Below, piece by piece: positions 6,390 to 15,606 of a stretch of DNA of 64,000 bases. Location: positions 1 to 64,000 of the forward strand of contig NZ_JAJUWS010000022.1 of assembly GCF_021390475.1 (NCBI RefSeq). The letters are read 5' to 3'. Positions within the stretch are counted from its first letter, which is position 1, and each line of letters opens with the position of its first letter. The notes under the pieces were generated by a model, which worked only from the letters and a program-made list of their open reading frames with translations, searched no databases and was not told the origin of the DNA. The position numbers and the translations under genes were made by a program. This DNA is from Streptomyces sp. ST2-7A (GTDB lineage: Bacteria; Actinomycetota; Actinomycetes; Streptomycetales; Streptomycetaceae).

Positions 6390-9248
6390 ATGCCCCGCAG
6401 GCTGTTCTCCGCTCAGCCGGTAGCCATGGCCCGAATCCCGCTCCGGCCCCACCGAGGATCCAGCCCGTTTGCCGACGGCCTTCTGACCGAGGGTGTTTTC
6501 CTCGCGAACCGGGCCATCGACCGGTCCGAAGCCGAGACCGATGTCCGCACCAGGGCGACTCTGCGCGCCTATGACATCCGCTCACGCAGCCGCACAACGC
6601 CGCACGGCGTCTTCGCAGGAGTAGCAGCGGCGTCCCTTACCGCCCGAACCACCACGTTGCGGCTGGGTCCCACCCACCGGGCCATCACCAATCCCGGCCC
6701 ACGATGGCTGACCGCACTCGCCGATCGACTTTTGCACGAGGAGCCCGAACTGCTTCCCGTCCTCACCCTGACCACCAGCAACCTGATCACCCGACGTGGG
6801 GGGCGTCTGGAAACCGAGCGTCCCACCGAACGGGGAGCGGAGATCGGCAGTGTGCGGGATACCGAGGTCTCCCGCAGGCTGCTCCGAACATGTGCGGCCG
6901 GCACGCGGGCCGCCGACATCCTGGTCGCCCTCGCCGACCGGTACCCCGGTACAAGCCCTTCCAGCATCAGGCGCGCGGTGCTGAACATGATCGAGGCCGG
7001 CGTCCTGCTCAGCGATCTGCTACCGGACGATCCTCGCGCCGACCCCATCCACCACCTCCTCGAACGGCTTCCCGCATACTCACCGGCCGCCCGCACTCTG
7101 GAACAACTCCGAGCCTGTCTCTTCGAAGCCGACAGCCGACCCCCCGGCTCACCCCGCCGTCATCCGCTGCTGTCATCAGCCCATCGCCTCGCAGACTCCC
7201 TCCATTCCTCCCCTCGTCCACTGACCGTGGACACCCTCGCGGATGCCGAGATCGGTCTACCGCCGACCGTGGGCGACAGCGCGGAACTCGCCGCATCGGT
7301 CCTCTGGCGCATCGGTCACCGCAGGCCGCCGCTTGGTGACTACCACCGCCGTTTCTGCGCCCGGTACGGTCACCACCGTCTCGTCCCCGTCCTCGAAGCC
7401 CTCGACCCGGCGACAGGATTGGGTCCACCCACAGCTCACGATGCGCTCGGCATCGACGAAGAACTTGCCCCCGATCGAGCAACCGCACTGGCCGCTCTGC
7501 TCGCCAATGCCCTCGGCACCAACACTCTTGAGATCTCCCTCCGGGAACACGACCTCGACCAGCTCGCGAACCCCTCGCCGCTGCCGCCTCCCCGTACTGC
7601 CGAGATCCACATTCAGCTCCTCGGCGGCAACAACGGAACGCCGCGTATCGCGGTCGTTCCCGGAACCGGTTCCCAGGACGCCGGAGCGGCACCGGGTCGC
7701 TGGACCCCCTGGCTGCCCGAACTCGCTCCGAACGAGCCCTTCGATGACGGCAACGGAACGATGGTCGCCGAAATCGTCTGCCGCACCCGTACTGCCGCCA
7801 CCGGCACACTCAACGTCGAAACCGGCACCGCCCCTTGGCGTATTCCGCTTGGTGTTCCCACCCGACCGGGAGATCTGCTCCCCGAAGAACTGGCCCTCAC
7901 CACCACCGGCACGCATCTGTTGCTGTGGTCCACCCGCCACGACCGGCCCGTAACCCCGGTTCTCCACAGCCGCATCGCGCCCCGCCTGTTGCCGCCGGTT
8001 GCCCGCACCCTGCACCTGCTCGGCCATGCCGGTACCCGCCCCTGGCACCCCTGGAGTTGGGGCAGGCTCTCCACTTTTCCCTTCACTCCGGGTGTGCGCT
8101 ATCGAAACATCCTTCTGGCACCCGCTCGTTGGCACATTCCGGTGGAATTGGCCACCGCAGCGGGTAACCGCGGTGACTTCGTCCTCGCACTCGAAAGCTG
8201 GTCCCGCTCGGTCCGTCCCGCCCTCCCCGACACCGTGGTCGTCGTCGAGAACGACCGCCATCTTCCTCTCGACCCACGCGACCCCGACGAGCGCGAACTC
8301 CTGCGCCGAAGTGTCCACCGGGGTGCCCGCATCCTCCACCATCCCCTCGGCTCTTCCGACGCCCTGGAGGTGCTCCTCGGCCCTCACGGCGAACGTCATC
8401 AGCTCGAACTCGTCATACCGCTCATCCGGCGTGACGCACCGCTTCGCCCTCCACCCAGTTCGCGCCGCGCTCCTCGCTTGCCGGGAACCGGCCGTTATCT
8501 TCCCGGCAGCAGCTGGCTTTCCGTGGCCCTGCCCGGCCCGGCCGAGCTCCACGACACCACCCTGACCGAACTCACTTCCCTGTTGAACCACCTCACTGCC
8601 CAAGCTGACATCGACCGTTGGTTCTGGCTTCGTTACACCACTCCGGCCCTCGGCCCCCACCTCCGCCTTCGCTTCCATGGCAACCCCGCCGGCTTGGCCG
8701 CTCTCGTGCAACCCCAACTCGCCACAGCCGTCGATCGCCTTCACCAACGCGGACTGCACGGCAGCCTCCACCTGGAGCCCTACGATCGGGAGACCGAGCG
8801 TTACGGTGGCCCGCAGGCCATCACCGCCGCCGAGGATCTCTTCTGCGCAGACAGCAAACTCACACTCCTCGCCCTCTCCCTCACCGAGGATGAGCGACTC
8901 CTCCTTGCTGCCGCATCATCCGCCGAAATCGCCGAATTCCTCGCCCCCAACCACGCTCGACTCACACTCAACCCCGGTCGCCTCACCCCGGACCAACGCC
9001 GCCGCCGCGACGGTCTTCGTTCAACCATCCACAACGACCCCCCGGCCCTCATCCCACCTGCCCTGACCACCGTCCACGCGGAACGTCGCAAGGCACTCCT
9101 CACCTATCGCGACGCCCTCCCCTCCTCTCTCCTTGCCCCCTGCGCCTCCGACGTCATCCATATGCACAGCAATCGGCTTCTTGGAACCGACCCCGGTCAT
9201 GAACGCCTCGCCCGAACCCTGGCCGCCGACTTACTCCACCGCCCATGA
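6390..9248 (+). CDS. Class I lanthipeptide dehydratase (LanB), full length
   Basis: This 952-residue protein has an N-terminal glutamylation domain (about residues 1-620, with SRSRTTPHGVFAGVAAASL typical of the family). The C-terminal elimination domain is of the SpaB_C/thiopeptide type (about residues 680-950, with LPGSSWLSVALPG, DRWFWLRYTTPALGPHLRLR and EPYDRETERYGG). LanB enzymes use glutamyl-tRNA to activate Ser/Thr and then eliminate glutamate to give Dha/Dhb. I chose the ATG at 6390, which has AAAGGTGAGG just upstream and follows the precursor by 88 bp. An in-frame ATG at 6228 lies inside the precursor gene and is unlikely. Its stop overlaps the lanC start (ATGA). Confidence 0.95.
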   Translation: MPRRLFSAQPVAMARIPLRPHRGSSPFADGLLTEGVFLANRAIDRSEAETDVRTRATLRAYDIRSRSRTTPHGVFAGVAAASLTARTTTLRLGPTHRAITNPGPRWLTALADRLLHEEPELLPVLTLTTSNLITRRGGRLETERPTERGAEIGSVRDTEVSRRLLRTCAAGTRAADILVALADRYPGTSPSSIRRAVLNMIEAGVLLSDLLPDDPRADPIHHLLERLPAYSPAARTLEQLRACLFEADSRPPGSPRRHPLLSSAHRLADSLHSSPRPLTVDTLADAEIGLPPTVGDSAELAASVLWRIGHRRPPLGDYHRRFCARYGHHRLVPVLEALDPATGLGPPTAHDALGIDEELAPDRATALAALLANALGTNTLEISLREHDLDQLANPSPLPPPRTAEIHIQLLGGNNGTPRIAVVPGTGSQDAGAAPGRWTPWLPELAPNEPFDDGNGTMVAEIVCRTRTAATGTLNVETGTAPWRIPLGVPTRPGDLLPEELALTTTGTHLLLWSTRHDRPVTPVLHSRIAPRLLPPVARTLHLLGHAGTRPWHPWSWGRLSTFPFTPGVRYRNILLAPARWHIPVELATAAGNRGDFVLALESWSRSVRPALPDTVVVVENDRHLPLDPRDPDERELLRRSVHRGARILHHPLGSSDALEVLLGPHGERHQLELVIPLIRRDAPLRPPPSSRRAPRLPGTGRYLPGSSWLSVALPGPAELHDTTLTELTSLLNHLTAQADIDRWFWLRYTTPALGPHLRLRFHGNPAGLAALVQPQLATAVDRLHQRGLHGSLHLEPYDRETERYGGPQAITAAEDLFCADSKLTLLALSLTEDERLLLAAASSAEIAEFLAPNHARLTLNPGRLTPDQRRRRDGLRSTIHNDPPALIPPALTTVHAERRKALLTYRDALPSSLLAPCASDVIHMHSNRLLGTDPGHERLARTLAADLLHRP

Positions 9249-10441
9249 CCGATAACCCCCGTGCCCTTGCCGCTGCCGGCGCGAGGGAACTCGCCGGAGC
9301 CCTTCGTTCCCCCGAGTCCGTCGTATCGACCGTCTCCGCCCGGGCCGCACACACCCTTTGCCATGGCCTGGCAGGCACCGCCCTCCTTCATGCCTGCCTC
9401 GGTGACGCGAACACAGCTGCCGACCACTGGAACGCAGCCTCCCGCATGCTGGGCAGCGCCCCGTCCGACGGCATCCACACCGGTCCCGGCGCTCTCGCCA
9501 CATCCCTGATCATCGGCACCGCTCACTTCCCCGCCGGCAGTGCCCACCACGCACTGGTGCCCCGCGCCACCACCTGGCTCTCGGCCCGTGCCCAAGCACT
9601 CGCCCACCATCGACAGACCGGCTCCACCCCCTGGACACCCTGGGCCGTCTACGACGTGATCAAGGGTTTGAGCGGGATCGGCCGCATTCTCCTCGCGGCT
9701 TACTCCACCGGTCACGAAGCCGAAGCCGCTGTCGGGCTGCGAGTCGCCCTGTCCACTCTCACCGAGATGATCCTCACCGACCAGGGCACCCGCCCCGGTT
9801 GGTGGCTTCCCGCCCATGCCCATCCGCCCACCGTCCGCATTCCGCCCTCGGGCGCCGCTACCACCGGCATGGCTCACGGCATCGCCGGACCTCTCGCCTT
9901 CCTCGCCCTCGCCCAACTCGCCGGCCACACCGTCCCCGGTCAGCACGACGCCATCGCCAACGCCGTCCACTGGCTCCTCACCCGGGCAGATCCCGGACCT
10001 TTCTGGCCGCCCCACATCAGCGGCACCGACCTCGACACCGGTCCCACCTCGACATCCGACACCACACCCGGCCGCCGAACCGCCTGGTGCTACGGCACTC
10101 CCGGCATCGTCATCGCCCTCATCCACGCTGGCCGCGCTCTCGGCAACCCCACCCTCCTTCACACCGCCGCAACCGCGCTCACTCTCCTGGTCGGTCACCC
10201 GGACCGCTGGGACATCGAAGGCTCCGGCCTTTGCCATGGCACCGCCGGCCTCCTTCAAGTCACCACCCGATGCAGCCCGCACCTCGCCCACGTCACTGCT
10301 CGGGCTGCCCTGACCGTGCCCCCTGACGCTTGTGGCTTTCTCAACGGCGCAGCGGGGACAGCCCTGGCCTTGGCCGACTACGCTGGTCTTCTCGTTCATC
10401 CGGATTCAGCGGCGTGGGACGCGATCCTGCTGGTGTCCTGA
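9245..10441 (+). CDS. Lanthipeptide cyclase (LanC)
   Basis: This 398-residue protein has LanC alpha/alpha-barrel motifs: HGLAGTALLHACLG near the N-terminus, MAHGIAGPLAFLALAQLAGH in the middle, then AWCYGTPGIVIAL and GLCHGTAGLLQ. The zinc ligands are C282 (WCYG), C330 and H331 (LCHG). It catalyses Michael-type addition of cysteine thiols to Dha/Dhb to make (methyl)lanthionine rings. It overlaps lanB by 4 bases and is the last gene of the cluster; no transporter, protease or immunity gene follows. No clear terminator is seen after it. Confidence 0.95.
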   Translation: MTDNPRALAAAGARELAGALRSPESVVSTVSARAAHTLCHGLAGTALLHACLGDANTAADHWNAASRMLGSAPSDGIHTGPGALATSLIIGTAHFPAGSAHHALVPRATTWLSARAQALAHHRQTGSTPWTPWAVYDVIKGLSGIGRILLAAYSTGHEAEAAVGLRVALSTLTEMILTDQGTRPGWWLPAHAHPPTVRIPPSGAATTGMAHGIAGPLAFLALAQLAGHTVPGQHDAIANAVHWLLTRADPGPFWPPHISGTDLDTGPTSTSDTTPGRRTAWCYGTPGIVIALIHAGRALGNPTLLHTAATALTLLVGHPDRWDIEGSGLCHGTAGLLQVTTRCSPHLAHVTARAALTVPPDACGFLNGAAGTALALADYAGLLVHPDSAAWDAILLVS

Positions 10442-10544
10442 ACTCCGGGTGAATGGGCCGGTCGATAGCCGAGTGTTGAAGGGCGAGGTCGTTATTACCC
10501 CGAAGGCCGAGCACAGTGGAGAGAAGGGAAATGCCGGCCCGAAC

Positions 10545-10662
10545 AGGTCCGGCGGTACCGGGTGCGGCCGGCGGAAGAAGCCGTCCCGCACGGTGGCCGA
10601 CACCGAGGCCATCATCAGTGGGTTGGCCCGGCCGGTCTGGCCGATGAGTTGGGCGGCGCGGG
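10545..10662 (-). pseudogene. Broken fragment of the neighbouring penicillin-binding protein gene
   Basis: About 115 bp here align closely with 11877-11993 inside the intact PBP gene, on the same strand. Read on the minus strand it gives NPLMMASVSATVRDGFFR against NPLVMASVSATVRDGSFR in the intact protein. The match covers roughly residues 415-455 of the PBP, between the SxN and KTG motifs. It has neither catalytic motif, no start, and small changes including a lost codon near the AAQLIGQ segment. It is a duplication scar, not a gene, between lanC and the solitary CRISPR repeat. The rest of 10442-10869 holds nothing else I can support. Confidence 0.85.
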
Positions 10663-10678
10663 CGCGTTGCGATGCAGC

Positions 10679-10707
10679 CTGCTCCCCGCGCACGCGGGGA
10701 TGGCTCC
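10679..10707 (+). repeat. Solitary CRISPR repeat, same sequence as arrays 1 and 2
   Basis: The first 25 bases are identical to the array repeat (CTGCTCCCCG onward, with the full hairpin and GATGG); only the end reads CTCC instead of TCCC. It has the same orientation as the arrays. There is no leader before it and no second repeat 61 bp to either side. It lies 17 bp beyond the PBP fragment and about 240 bp after lanC. A chance match of 25 bases is very unlikely, so it is best read as a remnant of an array or a recombination product. Confidence 0.93.
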
Positions 10708-10869
10708 GTCGCCGGGCCGGGCTTCGTGCCGGTTCGGGTGGACCCTCCCTCGACCGGTGCGGACCGGTGGGCCGGGTCGGCTTCCGGGGGCGGTTCTTCG
10801 GGGGATCAGTCGAAGCCGGCGCCGGCCGCCCGGGGCCGGGGGCGCCCGGACGGTCGGCGCCGTAACCGG

Positions 10870-11508
10870 CTACGGCGTCGTCGGCTGTGAGCGCACGCCG
10901 GCCAGGACCACGGGCCCGCCTTCGCTCCATCGGCCGGTGAGGGTGGCGTCCGCCGGGGTGATGTCGGCGCCGACGGTACGCACGACGACGAGTTCCGCCT
11001 CGCCTGCGTGGACCACCGTGGTCGGCCCGTCGTTGCGGCAGGCCACGGTGTCGATGCCGGTGAACGCCGGGGTCCCCGGGTCGCCGTCCGCCCGCACGCG
11101 CACCGTCGGCTCACGCGACTCCCGGTGCCCGTCGGCCTCGATCACCTCCTCGGCCTGGTCCTGCTGCCCGAGGGCACCCCTGATCATCGCCGTCACCCCG
11201 ACCGGGTCGCCGCAGCCGTCGTACACCCACCGGGTGCCGAGTACCGAGTGCTCGGTGGTGCCGATGAGGAATTCGTCCGCCCCTTCCAGCGGCGCGCCGC
11301 GGTACGTCACCGGCACGTGGAGAAGCGTGCCGTCGTCCGCCTCGAGCAGGAAGGCTTCCAGGCCCACCTCGCCCGCCGGGTCGTCGAAGCGGTAGGCGCC
11401 GACCTGCCGGAACCCGGAGCTGCCCGCGCTCCACGGCCGGTGGGGCAGCCAGCCGCCGAGCAGGTCGAGCTTGCCGGGGGTGAGCGTTGCTTTGTAGATG
11501 AGTGCCAT
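10870..11508 (-). CDS. Maltokinase N-terminal cap-like domain protein
   Basis: This 212-residue protein starts MALIYKATLTPGKLDLLGGW and continues LPHRPWSAG with YRFDDPAGEVGLEAFLL. That is the pattern of the stand-alone cap domain found at the N-terminus of maltokinases (Mak_N_cap family); the kinase domain is absent. Stand-alone copies are often annotated as glucan-branching-related proteins, but no activity is established. It is cytoplasmic with no signal peptide. It lies 72 bp downstream of the PBP gene's stop on the same strand and marks the first intact core gene after the CRISPR/lan block. Confidence 0.85.
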   Translation of the reverse strand: MALIYKATLTPGKLDLLGGWLPHRPWSAGSSGFRQVGAYRFDDPAGEVGLEAFLLEADDGTLLHVPVTYRGAPLEGADEFLIGTTEHSVLGTRWVYDGCGDPVGVTAMIRGALGQQDQAEEVIEADGHRESREPTVRVRADGDPGTPAFTGIDTVACRNDGPTTVVHAGEAELVVVRTVGADITPADATLTGRWSEGGPVVLAGVRSQPTTP

Positions 11509-11580
11509 GCCGTGGACGTTAGCCGATCGGGCCCCCGTCGCGCGGTCGGCGACGGGGGCCCGGTCGGGGGAAAGGCTCGG

Positions 11581-13239
11581 TCAGGGGGCGGAGTTGAGGA
11601 CCTTGGCCACCAGGGGGCCGGCGATCTTGCCGCCGTGTCCGCTCTCCGGCACCACGGCCGCCACGGCCAGGTCGTCCCGGTAGGCGGTGAACCAGGCGTT
11701 CGGGTCCTCCTGGCCGATGACCTCGGCGGATCCGGTCTTCGCCCCGGCGTCACCGGCCACCCCGGACATCGCCGCCGCCGCCGTGCCGTACTGCGCCGTC
11801 GCCACCATCAGTCCGCGCAGCTGCGCGGCGGTGCCCTCCGAGGGCCCGGCGGCGGTGGCGAGTTCGCGGCCGTCGTGGTCCGGCGGCACCAGGTACGGCT
11901 GGCGGAAGGAGCCGTCCCGCACGGTGGCCGACACCGAGGCCATCACCAGAGGGTTGGCCCGCACGCCGGCCTGGCCGATGAGCTGGGCGGCCATCTGCGC
12001 GTTGGACTCCACCGGGACCGTGCCGGTCTCCACCGCGATCCCGGCGTCCCACTCCAGGCCGATGCCGAAGGTGTTCCGGGCGTAGGCGCCCAGTTCCTCG
12101 TCCGACAGGTCGGGCGCGGCGGAGACGAAGGCGGTGTTGCAGGAGGCGGCGAAGCTCTGCGTGAAGGTGCCGTTCTCCAGCTCGAACTCGTTGAGGTTCT
12201 CGAACGGCCAGCCGCCGTGGTCGAAGTTCTTGGGACACGGGTGGGCGGCGGACGGTGAGGCGAGTCCGCGGTCGATCATCAGCGCCGAGCTGACGATCTT
12301 CCAGGTCGAGCCGGGTGCCAGTCGTCCCTTCACCGCCAGGTCGGTGGACTCCTCGGGGTCCTCGGCCGGGTCCGGGGCCGGCGTGGTGACCAGGGCGAGG
12401 ATCTCGCCGGTGCTCGGCCGGATCGCGGCCAGACCGGCGCGGTCGGTGCCGGCCAGCACCTCCTCGGCCGCCGCCTGGAGGTCGGAGTCGATGGTGGTCG
12501 GCACCTCGACCGGGTTCGACCCCGCCAGTTCCAGCAGCTGCTCCACGCGCGCGCCGGCGGAGTCCACGAGCCGCAGTTCGCTGCCGGTGTCGGCCTCCGC
12601 GCCGTAGCGGGAGCCCAACTCGGTGAGCATCGCGGCCAGCGAGGGGTGGGCCTCCGCCGTCAGTTCGTCGCCGTCGCGGTCCAGTACCCGCACGGCCGCG
12701 TCGTCGGACAGCGGCCCGGTCTCCAGGCGGTTGCCGTCGGTCAGCCGGGGGTGCAGGACGGTCGGTTCCCAGGCCACCACGGTGCCGAGGTCGTCGTCCT
12801 GCCGCACCGACAATTCGGAGCGGTACTGCCAGTCGACCAGGTTCTGATCGCCCTGCCCGTCCTGCCCGTCCTCGTCACCCGGCCCGGTGGGCAGGCGGGC
12901 GGTGACCAGGAAGGAGATGGCGCCACCGGAGCTCGTGCCCGGGGTGAGGGTGAGGTCCGACAGTCGGGTGTCGGAGGCGAAGGAGGCGAGCGCGGTCCGC
13001 GCCGCGCCGGGGTCATCGGTCAGGCTCGCGGCCTGCTCGACGTCGCCGTTCTCCCAGGCGGTCAGGAACTCCGCGGCGGTCTCGGCCGGGGTGGCGTTCC
13101 GGGCGGTCGGGCCGTCACCGGAGTCATCACCGGAGTTGCACCCCGCCAGCAGGGCCAGCGCGGCCACCGCGACGGTGCCCCGGACGACGCGCCGGCCGGG
13201 GCCGCCGCGTCGGTTCGCGCGGGACGCCGCGCGGGACAT
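11581..13239 (-). CDS. Penicillin-binding protein (transpeptidase) with NTF2-like N-terminal domain, lipoprotein
   Basis: This 552-residue protein has a lipoprotein signal (VRGTVAVAALALLAGC, lipid anchor at C34). A MecA-N/NTF2-like domain follows (TAAEFLTAWENGDVEQAASL), then a linker region and a transpeptidase domain. All three active-site motifs are present: S311-T-W-K314, S366-C-N368 and K501-T-G. It should cross-link peptidoglycan outside the membrane as a class B-type enzyme. A longer frame reaches a GTG at 13488, but the lipoprotein signal argues for the ATG at 13239 despite its weak ribosome-binding site. It is next to the protein mannosyltransferase gene on the same strand. Part of its 3' half is duplicated at 10545-10662. 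Confidence 0.93.
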   Translation of the reverse strand: MSRAASRANRRGGPGRRVVRGTVAVAALALLAGCNSGDDSGDGPTARNATPAETAAEFLTAWENGDVEQAASLTDDPGAARTALASFASDTRLSDLTLTPGTSSGGAISFLVTARLPTGPGDEDGQDGQGDQNLVDWQYRSELSVRQDDDLGTVVAWEPTVLHPRLTDGNRLETGPLSDDAAVRVLDRDGDELTAEAHPSLAAMLTELGSRYGAEADTGSELRLVDSAGARVEQLLELAGSNPVEVPTTIDSDLQAAAEEVLAGTDRAGLAAIRPSTGEILALVTTPAPDPAEDPEESTDLAVKGRLAPGSTWKIVSSALMIDRGLASPSAAHPCPKNFDHGGWPFENLNEFELENGTFTQSFAASCNTAFVSAAPDLSDEELGAYARNTFGIGLEWDAGIAVETGTVPVESNAQMAAQLIGQAGVRANPLVMASVSATVRDGSFRQPYLVPPDHDGRELATAAGPSEGTAAQLRGLMVATAQYGTAAAAMSGVAGDAGAKTGSAEVIGQEDPNAWFTAYRDDLAVAAVVPESGHGGKIAGPLVAKVLNSAP

Positions 13240-13586
13240 CGGTCGCGCCGTCCGTCCCGACCCCGGGTCGTTCTCCGCCGGTCCCGGGAGCGGGCCGCCT
13301 CGCCCGGCCCCAGCTGTCGTGTCACGCGCTTCCCGCGCCCTTCCCGTCACCGGTGTCCCCCACCGTGTCGTTTCGGATCCCCCGGTCGTGCCGGAGCCGC
13401 CGCTGGTGTCGATCCTGTTGATGGCCGTCCCCGTCGCGCCGGTACCGGTCCCCGGGCCCCGCCGGCCCCACAGCGTTCTCATCCGCACCTCGCACGTTCA
13501 GACGCCGCAGCCTACCCGGCGTGGTCCCGGGCCCTCGCGAGGTGTCCGCCGGGAAGACCCCGAACCCGGGTCGGATCGGGCCCGGG
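13240..13586. other. Gap or N-terminal extension between PBP and pmt
   Basis: Up to 13488 this is in frame with the PBP and would add an 83-residue Arg/Gly/Thr-rich disordered N-terminus if the GTG at 13488 (with GAGG close by) were used. The remaining 98 bp to the pmt stop are ordinary intergenic sequence. I see no separate gene, RNA or clear terminator. Confidence 0.5.
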
Positions 13587-15476
13587 TCAGATCCAGGTCG
13601 GCAGCCACATACGGGCGCGCCAGCCGTCCATCGGCAGCGGCACGTCCGCGTACACGGGGTAGAAGAACACGAAGTTCCAGACCACGACGAGGACGACGAT
13701 CCCGCACACCGCGATGCCCACCGCCCGCCGCCGCTCCGGGCAGCCCGGCGGTCCGAGGATCGCGCCCAGCGCCATCGTCAGCGCCAGGCACAGGAACGGC
13801 ACCAGCACCACGGCGTAGAAGTAGTAGATCGTCCGGTCCTGGTAGAGGAACCACGGCAGCAGCCCCGCCGCCGTCCCGCACAGGATCGCGCCGGCCCGCC
13901 AGTCGCGACGCGCCGCCCACCGCCACAGGCAGTACACCAGCGCCGCGCAGGCCGCCCACCACAGCAGGGGGGTGCCCAGGGCCAGCACCTCGCGGGCGCA
14001 GCCGCCGGCCTCCCGGCACATCCCCTCGCCCTCCTCCTCGGAGAGGTAGGAGAACGACACCGGGCGCCCGAGTACCGGCCAGCTCCACGGGTTGGACTGG
14101 TAGCTGTGCTCGGAGTCCAGGCCGACGTGGAAGCCGTAGACCTCCGCGTGGTAGTGCCACAGGCTGCGCAGCGCGTCCCCGACCGGGTGCCCGGTGGGGG
14201 CGTTCTCCGCCGCCCAGTCCCGGTGGTACCCGCCGGGTCGCAGGAGCCAGCCGGCCCAGGAGGCGACGTAGACGACCACCGCGACCGGGACCGTGGACAG
14301 GAACGCCGGCACGGCGTCGCGGCGCAGCATCGACCGGTACGGGCGGGGCGCGCCGGCGGTGCGCCGGGCCGCCGCGTCCCACAGCACGATCATGATCCCG
14401 AAGGCGGCCAGCACCCACAGGCCGCTCCACTTGGTGCCGCAGGCCAGGCCGAGGCAGACGCCGGCGGCGATCCGCCAGGGGCGCCATCCGAACCGGGCGC
14501 GGTGCCCGACCCCGGGGTCCGGGCGCAGCATCCCGTCGTCGGAGCGGTTGCCGCGCGGCGGCCGGTCGGGGTCGCGCTCCGCCTCCTCCAGCGCCGCCGC
14601 CATCCGGGCCCGGGCGCGGTCGCGATCCACCAGCAGGCAGCCGAAGGCGGCCAGTACCCAGAACATCAGGATCAGGTCGAGCAGGGCGGCCCGGCTCATC
14701 ACGAAGTGCAGCCCGTCCACGGCCATGAACAGCCCGGCGAGGCAGCCCAGCGCGGTGGAGCGGAACAGTCGGCGGCCGATCCGGCACAGCATCAGCACCG
14801 ACAGCGCGCCGAGCAGCGCCGGGACGAAGCGCCAGCCGAAGGGCGTCATGCCGAAGGCCCACTCGCCGAGGGCGATCATCCACTTGCCCACCGGCGGGTG
14901 GACCACGTAGGAGGCGGTGTCGCCGAGCGGCACGACGCAGTCCAGGATCCGCTCGTTGGCGTCGTCCGGCCAGCTCGCCTCCCAGCCGTGCCGCAGCAGC
15001 GCCCAGGCGTCCTTGGCGTAGTAGGTCTCGTCGAACATGACGATCGCGGGACGGTCCAGGCGCACGATGCGCAGCACCCCGGCGACGGCGGCGACCAGCA
15101 GCGGTCCCGCCCAACCCATCACCCGGTTCAGGCGGACGGCGGTCGCGGGCGGGATGCCGAAGTACTCCCACAGCCGGGTGCCGGCCGGCGGGAAGGGCGG
15201 GACCAGGCGATGGCGGACACCGCCGTCGGCGCGCGGCCGGTGGAGGCGTTCCCCCCGGCCGGCGTCCGGCGGCGGGGGACCGGGGGAGGGCCGGCCCGGG
15301 CGGGGGCGTGGGGGTTGGCCGGCGTCCCCGTCGCCGGGGAGTCGGCCGGGGCCGGGGCCGGGCGCGTACGGGTCGTCCACGGGACCCGGGGCGTCGGTGT
15401 CGATCGGGGCGCCCGGGTCGGTGGCGGCGCCGGAGCGGCTCCTCCCGGCGGGGCGCGGTCCGGGGCCGCCGCTCAC
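13587..15476 (-). CDS. pmt: Dolichyl-phosphate-mannose-protein mannosyltransferase (Pmt)
   Basis: This 629-residue protein has a disordered Pro/Gly/Asp-rich N-terminus of about 100 residues, then a polytopic GT39-type membrane enzyme. Family features are the catalytic DE in IVMFDETYYAKDAWALL, HPPVGKWMIALGEWAFG, MAVDGLHFVMSRAALLDLIL and a C-terminal block of membrane helices ending in PVYADVPLPMDGW. It transfers mannose from polyprenyl-phosphate-mannose to Ser/Thr of secreted proteins at the outer face of the membrane. In streptomycetes it is also the basis of phage phiC31 receptor glycosylation. It starts at a GTG (15476), and shorter starts are possible inside the disordered N-terminus. It is divergent from rsmI across 130 bp. 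Confidence 0.95.
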   Translation of the reverse strand: MSGGPGPRPAGRSRSGAATDPGAPIDTDAPGPVDDPYAPGPGPGRLPGDGDAGQPPRPRPGRPSPGPPPPDAGRGERLHRPRADGGVRHRLVPPFPPAGTRLWEYFGIPPATAVRLNRVMGWAGPLLVAAVAGVLRIVRLDRPAIVMFDETYYAKDAWALLRHGWEASWPDDANERILDCVVPLGDTASYVVHPPVGKWMIALGEWAFGMTPFGWRFVPALLGALSVLMLCRIGRRLFRSTALGCLAGLFMAVDGLHFVMSRAALLDLILMFWVLAAFGCLLVDRDRARARMAAALEEAERDPDRPPRGNRSDDGMLRPDPGVGHRARFGWRPWRIAAGVCLGLACGTKWSGLWVLAAFGIMIVLWDAAARRTAGAPRPYRSMLRRDAVPAFLSTVPVAVVVYVASWAGWLLRPGGYHRDWAAENAPTGHPVGDALRSLWHYHAEVYGFHVGLDSEHSYQSNPWSWPVLGRPVSFSYLSEEEGEGMCREAGGCAREVLALGTPLLWWAACAALVYCLWRWAARRDWRAGAILCGTAAGLLPWFLYQDRTIYYFYAVVLVPFLCLALTMALGAILGPPGCPERRRAVGIAVCGIVVLVVVWNFVFFYPVYADVPLPMDGWRARMWLPTWI

Positions 15477-15606
15477 CGGGGCCCCGCGGGCGTCGGTGAG
15501 CCGGCGCCGCTCGTCTCCGTCGTCCCCGTCATCGGGCCGCCGTCGTTCCGGTTCGCTCCGCTCACCCGGCCCATCTTGTCATCCGTCGTCCGGCGGGCCC
15601 GGGAGG

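Noticed and set aside
10679..10707. Solitary repeat as the start of a third CRISPR array.
   Set aside because: No second repeat is found 61 bp to either side and there is no leader; it is called a lone repeat.
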